This document shows positions 7,416-13,539 of a stretch of 14,886 nt of DNA, piece by piece; positions within the stretch are counted from its first letter, which is position 1, and every line of letters begins with the position of its first letter. A model generated the notes under the pieces. That model was not told the origin of the DNA and did no database searches. It saw only the letters and a list, made by a program, of their open reading frames with translations. Source of the DNA: Anaerolineae bacterium. GTDB taxonomy: Bacteria > Chloroflexota > Anaerolineae > JAAYZQ01. The stretch covers positions 1-14,886 of the forward strand of contig JAFGOG010000141.1 of NCBI GenBank assembly GCA_016926595.1, read 5' to 3'. Made by a program: the position numbers and the translations under genes.

Positions 7416-10400
7416 ATGGTTAGAAAGACAGCCTCTACCCTGAGCACCGCCCTGGGGCTGGGGTTCCTGATGGCGCTGCTCCTCATGACCGGCATGCCGA
7501 GTGTGGTGGCCGAGACAGAGGAGGTGATCACCATCGCCGAGGCCCGTGGTCTGCCTGTGGGCACAACGGTGACGGTGGAAGGTATCGTGACGGTCGCTGC
7601 CGGCAGCTACAACGCCGGGTTTGCCATCCAGGACCCCACCGCCGGCATCTATGTCTATCCAGATTCGTTCGTCGATCTACACCTGGGCGACACGGTGATC
7701 GTGACTGGGCCCCTGGAATCGTACAACTGCCTACTGCAGATCGCCCCCGTCCCCGGCAATGTGCAGGTGACCGGCGCCGCCCCGGTCCCTGATCCCAAAT
7801 CTTACGCCACCGGCGCCATCGACGAGGCAAGCGAGGGCTGGCTGGTGGTGATCACCGGCACTGTATCCTCCTTGGCGGCCAATAGCTTTAACTTGAACGA
7901 TGGCAGCGGCGCGGCCTATGTCTACATAGACACCGATACCGGCATCAGCCTGGCGGGCATCGCCAACGGCGACAACGTGCGAGTGACCGGCCTGAGCAGC
8001 CAGTACGACCCTTCCCCGCCGTGTAACTCGGGTTGGCAGGTGATGCCCCGCCAGCAGAGCGACCTGTATTTGATCGACGCCACCCCGCCCACCGTCCTCG
8101 ATACGGTCCCGCAGAACGGCCAGACCAACGTCAACCCCCACAAGCCGATCTATGCCACCTTTAGTGAGGCTCTCGACCCGACCACCGTGAACGCTTCCAC
8201 CTTCCTGGTGACGGTGACCGCCTCCGGCCAGCCTGTGGCCGGTACCGTCACCTACAATGCGGCCGCGCACCAGGCTGTCTTTACGCCGAGCACCTATCTC
8301 AGCCCCTACCAGCAGCACACCGCCCGGCTGACCACCGGCATCGAGGATCTGGCCGGCAACGCCCTGGCCGCCGATTATGTGTGGAGCTTTTACGCAGGAG
8401 CGCGCGACACTACGGCGCCGTCAATCACCAGCCGTGATCCAGACGTCGACGCAACTGATGTGTCCCTGAGCACCAATATCATCGTTACCTTTAGCGAGGA
8501 GATGAACCCGGCAACTGTTGTGGCGGCCAATTTCACTCTGACTGGCCCCTATGGCCTGGTGACCTGGGACGCCGTCACCTACGACGCGGTTAGTTATAAG
8601 GTCACCCTCAACCCGAGCGGCCTGTTGCTGCCCACCACCCGCTATACCGCTACCGTCGGCGCAGGCGTGACCGACTGGGCCGGGCTGTCGGTGCCGGCCG
8701 CACAGCGCACCTGGTCCTTCACCACCGAGGCCGAGCCGGAGATGTTTGCCTATCACGGCGACCTCCACAACCACACCTCCTACTCCGACGGCTCGGGCAC
8801 GCCGCAGCAGGCCTTTGCCAGCGCCATCGCCTGCGGGCTAGACTTTTTGGTGGTCACCGACCACTCTTACGCCATCAACGACGCCGAGTGGGCCGACACT
8901 TTAGCTCAGGCGGACGCCGCCACCAGCGCTAGCTTTGTCGGCCTGCGGGGCTTTGAATACACCCAGGGCGCCGAGGGCCACACCAACGTTTACAACACCG
9001 TTCGGCACGCCACCCGCGCTCTGGTCGCCGGTTGCGCCTACTGCGACTATACCCCCAACCTGGAACAGGGCGTGACGGTCGAAGGCTTTTACCACTGGCT
9101 GGCGATCACCGGCACCCAGGCCATCGACGGCGCGGGCACCGTCATGCAGTTCAACCACCCCGGCTGGATCAACTTTAACGACTGGGCCTATCACCCCGAA
9201 GTCGAAGGGGTTGCCGATCTCGAGGAGGTTGGCAACGGCTGGGGCACCTCCTACGTCTTTTCCTGGGACGAGTGGGTCCGTTCCCTGGACTATGGCTGGC
9301 GGTTAGGCGCCACCAACAACTCGGACAACCACAACTATAACTGGGGCTGCATCACGCCGCATCGCACCGGCGTCGTCATGCCCGACCTGACCAAGGACGA
9401 CCTGCTGGAAGCCCTGCGCGCCCGCCGCACCTATGCCACCGAAGACAGCAACTATGACCTCTTCTTCCAGGCCAACGGCTACTGGATGGGCGCCGAGATC
9501 CCCAACACCGGCCAGATCGCCTTTCATCTGTGGGGCAGCGACCCCGACGGCGAGCCGGTGACCCTCGTCCAGCTCTACACGGCTAACGAGCAGCTCGTCG
9601 CCGAGATCCAGCCCAACGCCGCCGATTTCGACTGGACCTTTGACCAGGCGATCTCGCCTGGCGTTCACTATTACTTTGCGCTGATCGTCCAGGCCGACGG
9701 CGACCGGATCGTGTCCTCCCCCATCTGGACAACCGACGTCGAGGACGTGCGCCTGACCGACCTGACCATCCAGCCCTCCATCCCGACCATCTACAACCCC
9801 AGCCTGCTCACCGCGCGGGTGTCTAACCGCAGCCAGACGACGCAGACCCTGACCGTGGCCATTGAGGCGAACGGCGTCCCGGTGGGGACGATACCGGTGA
9901 CGGTCAAGCCATGCGCCGTCGGGCCGTGCGAGGACGGCTATGCCAGCCTGACCTGGCAGTCGACAGTGACCGGCCCGGTGACCGTTGCCGCTATTTTGCA
10001 GGGCGCGCTGGCGGGCGACAACCCGGACGACAACTATCGCACCCTCTACATGGAGGTCACCGACGAAAAGATCCCGTTGATCCTGATCGACGCCGGCCAC
10101 AACAACATCGGCGTCGATCCGCACGGCATCCGCCAGTTCGTGAACGACATGACCCTCCACGGTTACAACGTCCTGTTCAACCTGGACCAGATCACCGCCT
10201 CGGACCTGAACACCGAGACGGTCAAGCTGCTCATCCTCAACGCCTACGGCCCCGACCCATTGGCCCCCGAAGAGACCCAGGCTGTCAGCAACTTTGTGGC
10301 GGCCGGGGGCAGTTTGTGGCTCAACAGCATGTCCGACTATACCGGCAAAGTAGACTGGGCCGACACCCTTGCGCCGCGGATGAACGCCCTGGTCGCCGCC

Positions 10401-11942
10401 ATCGAGACGGCAGCCGGCTCGCAAATCCCAATTCGCTTCAACGACGACGAGGTCCTCGACGGCGACGACAACAACGGCTACCCGTGGGGAATCCTGTGGC
10501 ACACCTTCCCCGTCAGCGCCACCCAGGGGGTGGGCGTGAACGTCCTGCAGATCCAGTCCTGGTCGGTTGCGTCGCTCGTCGACCGGAACGGCGGAGCCCT
10601 GTCGCAGGCGGACCTTGGCGCGGACGGCTTTATCATGGTCCTCGGCGACCTGGATCCGGGCACCGGCCTGTGGAACTATCCCAACCGCACCCACAACACC
10701 AGCGCCGACGAACAGCCCGACGCTTACATCTACCAGGAAGGCGAGTATCTACCCGGCTCGGCCGGGTATGACCTTCCCGGGCAGCCCGGGCGGCTCTTTT
10801 TCTACGGCGACGCGAACGACCCGTTCAACGTCTTTGCCTACGTCGCCGGCGACGGCAAGCAGAACGAGCTGTTCAACCTGGAAGCGGTGATGTGGCTGTT
10901 GGGTGAGCCGCTGCAAAAGATGACCGTGGCCGAGGCCCGCTACGATCCCGAGCTGGACGACACGCCCGATAACCTGGACCGCCTGGTGTGGGTGGAGGGT
11001 GTGGTGACCGCCAGCTATGGCGAGTTCTTTGACGTGTTGTACATCCAGGATGACACCGGCGGTATTACCGTCTTTGCCCCGGCCGGGACGGCCTCGGGCG
11101 CGGTCGACCCGGTGTTCAATCGCGGCGACTGCGTCCGGGTGGTGGGGACGGTCGACGTCTATCAGGGCGACACCGAGCTCCAGTTCTTTGAGACGGAGCA
11201 GGTGCACGTGCTAGAGCCCGACTGCGTCTATAGCCCTACCCTCAGCCTGGGCGGCTCCGGGTTGATGCCTCTCACCACCTACGATGCCTCGCTTGAGAGC
11301 AACGAGGGCTGGCTGGTGGTGGTGACCGGCACGGTGACGGCCAAAGAAGGCAATAACGTCGCCTGGCTGAACGACGGCAGCGGCCCGGTGCGCCTGTTCC
11401 TCGACGGCTACAACGGCACGTGGAACGACGTGAAGGTCGGCGACCGGCTGGCGGTTGCCGGGATGACGTCGGAAGACGGCGCAGGCCAGCGCATCCGCGT
11501 GCGCAACCACGCGATGCACCCCCACATCCCTGACGACGTGCGCTGGCTGCCAGGACTGCACATCCAGGTCACACCCGAGGTCGACGTCCCGTTGGGGGGT
11601 GTCGTGACCTACACCATCGTCGTCAGCAATCCTCTGGGTGCGGCAGAGCCGATCGAGTGGTCGATGGTCGTGCCGCCTGCCGTGACCTTTGGCGGCTGGG
11701 TGGTGCAGAATGGCGCCCAGATCGAGGGCGATACGATCACCTGGCAGGGCGATGTCGACGCCGGCGGGGAAGAGACGATCGTCTTTACCGCCACTCTGGG
11801 CATCGATCCAGCTTTGAGGGGGGATACAATCGTCGCCACCGCCTACCTGACCACTACTACTACCGGGAATGGGGTGGCCTGGGGGAGCTTTACAGTCGAG
11901 AGGTACAAGGTCTATATGCCATTGGTCGTCCGAAACTGGTGA
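7416..11942 (+). CDS. Secreted PHP-domain metallohydrolase (CehA/McbA type) with OB-fold, Big_5 and GATase-like domains
   Basis: 1508 aa. A signal peptide covers residues 1-32 (VRK, core LGLGFLMALLL, cleavage after VVA). Order: OB-fold pair (~35-219, ITIAEARGLPVGTTVTVEG, NDGSGAAYVY); two Big_5 domains (~220-440); PHP hydrolase (~445-687); beta-sandwich following it (~688-775); CARDB-like domain (~776-884); DUF4350/GATase1-like Rossmann domain (~886-1165, LILIDAGHNN, VAAGGSLWL); second OB-fold pair (~1167-1377); DUF11-like domain (~1379-1494); tail YKVYMPLVVRNW. PHP metal ligands look complete: H451 and H453 (DLHNH), D482 and H483 (VVTDH), E514, H522, H581 (FNHPG), D637 and H639 (NSDNH). Known CehA/McbA relatives hydrolyse esters or carbamates, and PHP domains also cleave phosphoesters. 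The OB modules resemble those of secreted ExeM/NucH-type nucleases, so a nucleic-acid or phosphoester substrate is possible. The substrate cannot be read from the sequence. Confidence 0.88.
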   Translation: MVRKTASTLSTALGLGFLMALLLMTGMPSVVAETEEVITIAEARGLPVGTTVTVEGIVTVAAGSYNAGFAIQDPTAGIYVYPDSFVDLHLGDTVIVTGPLESYNCLLQIAPVPGNVQVTGAAPVPDPKSYATGAIDEASEGWLVVITGTVSSLAANSFNLNDGSGAAYVYIDTDTGISLAGIANGDNVRVTGLSSQYDPSPPCNSGWQVMPRQQSDLYLIDATPPTVLDTVPQNGQTNVNPHKPIYATFSEALDPTTVNASTFLVTVTASGQPVAGTVTYNAAAHQAVFTPSTYLSPYQQHTARLTTGIEDLAGNALAADYVWSFYAGARDTTAPSITSRDPDVDATDVSLSTNIIVTFSEEMNPATVVAANFTLTGPYGLVTWDAVTYDAVSYKVTLNPSGLLLPTTRYTATVGAGVTDWAGLSVPAAQRTWSFTTEAEPEMFAYHGDLHNHTSYSDGSGTPQQAFASAIACGLDFLVVTDHSYAINDAEWADTLAQADAATSASFVGLRGFEYTQGAEGHTNVYNTVRHATRALVAGCAYCDYTPNLEQGVTVEGFYHWLAITGTQAIDGAGTVMQFNHPGWINFNDWAYHPEVEGVADLEEVGNGWGTSYVFSWDEWVRSLDYGWRLGATNNSDNHNYNWGCITPHRTGVVMPDLTKDDLLEALRARRTYATEDSNYDLFFQANGYWMGAEIPNTGQIAFHLWGSDPDGEPVTLVQLYTANEQLVAEIQPNAADFDWTFDQAISPGVHYYFALIVQADGDRIVSSPIWTTDVEDVRLTDLTIQPSIPTIYNPSLLTARVSNRSQTTQTLTVAIEANGVPVGTIPVTVKPCAVGPCEDGYASLTWQSTVTGPVTVAAILQGALAGDNPDDNYRTLYMEVTDEKIPLILIDAGHNNIGVDPHGIRQFVNDMTLHGYNVLFNLDQITASDLNTETVKLLILNAYGPDPLAPEETQAVSNFVAAGGSLWLNSMSDYTGKVDWADTLAPRMNALVAAIETAAGSQIPIRFNDDEVLDGDDNNGYPWGILWHTFPVSATQGVGVNVLQIQSWSVASLVDRNGGALSQADLGADGFIMVLGDLDPGTGLWNYPNRTHNTSADEQPDAYIYQEGEYLPGSAGYDLPGQPGRLFFYGDANDPFNVFAYVAGDGKQNELFNLEAVMWLLGEPLQKMTVAEARYDPELDDTPDNLDRLVWVEGVVTASYGEFFDVLYIQDDTGGITVFAPAGTASGAVDPVFNRGDCVRVVGTVDVYQGDTELQFFETEQVHVLEPDCVYSPTLSLGGSGLMPLTTYDASLESNEGWLVVVTGTVTAKEGNNVAWLNDGSGPVRLFLDGYNGTWNDVKVGDRLAVAGMTSEDGAGQRIRVRNHAMHPHIPDDVRWLPGLHIQVTPEVDVPLGGVVTYTIVVSNPLGAAEPIEWSMVVPPAVTFGGWVVQNGAQIEGDTITWQGDVDAGGEETIVFTATLGIDPALRGDTIVATAYLTTTTTGNGVAWGSFTVERYKVYMPLVVRNW

Positions 11943-11946
11943 CCGA

Positions 11947-11985
11947 CAGCCCTCCGGTTGTTCCACCAGGGCAACCGGAGGGCTG
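11947..11985 (+). terminator. Perfect 14-bp hairpin after the PHP gene
   Basis: CAGCCCTCCGGTTG (11947-11960) pairs perfectly with CAACCGGAGGGCTG (11972-11985), with an 11-nt loop, starting 4 nt after the stop codon. Only a short ACTTTGG follows. It is the strongest of the three intergenic hairpins and probably ends or stabilises the transcript of the secreted-protein genes. Confidence 0.7.
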
Positions 11986-12001
11986 ACTTTGGAGGTCGGT
12001 G

Positions 12002-12106
12002 ATGGAGAGTACCGGCGTGACGGCTGCGGCCCGGCGGGCAGGCCGCCAGGCAGTGAAAGTTCCGGCCAGACGAGCCGGGAGCGGCTCTTTGGGAGGTGAT
12101 GCATGA
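12002..12106 (+). CDS. Possible 34-aa basic leader peptide, coupled to the histidine kinase
   Basis: An ATG 6 nt after a GGAGG (11991-11995) opens a 34-codon frame: MESTGVTAAARRAGRQAVKV followed by PARRAGSGSLGGDA. Its TGA (12104-12106) overlaps the kinase ATG (12103-12105) as ATGA, the classic arrangement for translational coupling. It has six Arg/Lys residues and no membrane segment. I recognise no family. The well-placed ribosome site and the exact overlap favour a translated ORF. Its size and a high-GC background, where open frames are common, argue for caution. Confidence 0.45.
   Translation: MESTGVTAAARRAGRQAVKVPARRAGSGSLGGDA
12091..12100 (+). promoter_or_regulatory. Strong Shine-Dalgarno for the histidine kinase
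   Basis: GGGAGGTGAT closely matches the anti-SD complement and ends 2 nt before the ATG at 12103, with the GGAGG core 6 nt away. A TGA at 12097-12099, in frame with the kinase, rules out any further-upstream start. Confidence 0.85.
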
Positions 12107-13464
12107 CCGTGCTCCACGCCCAGATCGATTCCCTGGAAGAGGCGCTAAAACGGTTGCGTACCGGCGATTTTCAGGTCTTTGGCCAACTGCCGGCGATGCT
12201 CGACGACCTGCGGCAGCGCGCAGATCACCTGGAGCGCCGCCAGGCGGAGTTGATCTCACTGTACGAAGTGGGGCAGGAGATCGTATCGATCCTGAACCTG
12301 GATCAGTTGCTGGAATCGATTCTGAGCCGGGCGATCATCCTGGTAGGCGCCGAGCGAGGGTTCCTGATGTTGCAGGAGAAGGACGATTTTGTCGTGGCTG
12401 CCGCCCGGCAGTTTGCCCAGGGTGAAGTGGACGACGCTCAGATCGAAGTCAGTTACGGCATCATCCGCCGGGTCCTGGCCAGCCGTGAGCCGGTTCTGAC
12501 CACCAATGCGCAGGAAGACCCGCGGTTTCAGACGAGCCACAGTATCATCGCCTATCAGATCCGTTCGGTGCTGGCTGCGCCACTGCTGGCCAAGGAGGAG
12601 CTAATCGGCGCCATCTATGTGGACACCCGCCTCAGCGCCAGGCTCTTTGGCGAAAGCGACCTGGCCCTGCTTTCGGCCATGGCCAACCAAGCGGCAGTCG
12701 CCATCCAGTTGGCCCGCCTGTATGAGAACCTTCAAGCCCGCAACCGCGAGCTCCAGCAAGCCCTGCGCGAGCTACAGGATGCGCAGGATGAGCTGATCCG
12801 CGCCGAGCGGCTATCGGTCGTGGGGCGGATGGCTTCCAGCCTCATCCACGACCTGAAAAACCCAATGACCACCATCAAGGGGTACGCTGCCCTTCTGGGC
12901 CGGGAGGACCTGGATCAGCAAGCGCGCGAGCGCTTCTCCGGGATCATCACCCGTTCGGTCGACACCTTTGTCCAGATGACGCAGGAGATCCTCGACTATG
13001 CCCGCGGCGGCGGTCCCTTGCAGCCACAGGAGATCCAGGTCGGGGATTTTATCGAAGACCTATGCTCTTTTATCGAGCGCGATTTTAGCGACAAGGGTCT
13101 GACCCTGGTCCGTGAGATGGACTACACCGGCCCGCTGCTGGCGGATGAAATCAAGCTGCGGCGCGCCCTGTACAACATCGCCAGCAACGCCCGGGACGCT
13201 ATGGAGGCCGGCGGCAGTTTGACCATCAGCGCCAGCCGCATCGACGGCAGCCTCGAGCTCCGCCTGCGCGATACCGGTCCCGGCATTCCAGAAACCATTC
13301 GCGACACATTGTTTGAACCGTTCGTCACCTGCGGCAAGGCGATGGGCACCGGTCTGGGGCTGGCCATTGCCAAAAAGACGGTAGAGGATCACGGCGGGAC
13401 GATCGCCGTGGACAGCGTGCTGGGACAGGGGGCGACCTTTATCGTGCGGCTGCCGTTTGGTTAG
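12103..13464 (+). CDS. Soluble GAF-domain sensor histidine kinase
   Basis: 453 aa. Autophosphorylates on histidine and should pass the phosphate to a response regulator, which is not in the window. Order: N-terminal helical segment (1-50, EEALKRLR, LRQRADHLERRQAEL); GAF domain (~55-205, LDQLLESIL...GAERGFLML...AAPLLAKEELIGAIYVD); coiled coil (~206-237); HisKA with phospho-acceptor H249 in SLIHDLKNPMTTIKGY; HATPase_c with N box N362 (NIASNARDAM), G1 D390-T-G-P-G, F box LFEPF (F404) and G2 GTGLGL (415-419). All catalytic boxes are present. No membrane segment, so it is cytoplasmic and probably senses a ligand or redox state through GAF. The HDLKNP form of the H box resembles NtrB-like kinases. 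There is no terminator-like hairpin before the next promoter. Confidence 0.93.
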   Translation: MTVLHAQIDSLEEALKRLRTGDFQVFGQLPAMLDDLRQRADHLERRQAELISLYEVGQEIVSILNLDQLLESILSRAIILVGAERGFLMLQEKDDFVVAAARQFAQGEVDDAQIEVSYGIIRRVLASREPVLTTNAQEDPRFQTSHSIIAYQIRSVLAAPLLAKEELIGAIYVDTRLSARLFGESDLALLSAMANQAAVAIQLARLYENLQARNRELQQALRELQDAQDELIRAERLSVVGRMASSLIHDLKNPMTTIKGYAALLGREDLDQQARERFSGIITRSVDTFVQMTQEILDYARGGGPLQPQEIQVGDFIEDLCSFIERDFSDKGLTLVREMDYTGPLLADEIKLRRALYNIASNARDAMEAGGSLTISASRIDGSLELRLRDTGPGIPETIRDTLFEPFVTCGKAMGTGLGLAIAKKTVEDHGGTIAVDSVLGQGATFIVRLPFG

Positions 13465-13476
13465 AAAGCTCAAAAC

Positions 13477-13516
13477 TAGTTGCCTTTTCCCCCGCCCTGA
13501 AGTATAATGGCAACTA
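13477..13516 (+). repeat. 8-bp inverted repeat enclosing the promoter of the ATPase-kinase gene
   Basis: TAGTTGCC (13477-13484) and its exact complement GGCAACTA (13509-13516) are 24 bp apart, with centres 32 bp (about three helical turns) apart. The left arm overlaps the -35 box and the right arm covers the predicted +1. It could be a repressor operator with half-sites on one DNA face, or a hairpin ending read-through from the kinase gene. Confidence 0.5.
13480..13508 (+). promoter_or_regulatory. Sigma-70 type promoter of the ATPase-kinase gene
   Basis: TTGCCT (13480-13485), a 17-nt spacer, then a perfect -10 TATAAT (13503-13508). Transcription should start near 13514-13516, giving a short leader of about 25 nt before the ATG at 13540. 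It separates this gene from the histidine kinase transcript. Confidence 0.78.
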
Positions 13517-13539
13517 CACCGCGTGCGAGGGAATCATGC

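Noticed and set aside
9303..10694. 463-codon open frame on the minus strand opposite the PHP gene
   Set aside because: Same Val/Gly/Asp/Arg-rich shadow composition, no ribosome site of note, and the sense strand encodes conserved PHP and GATase-like motifs.
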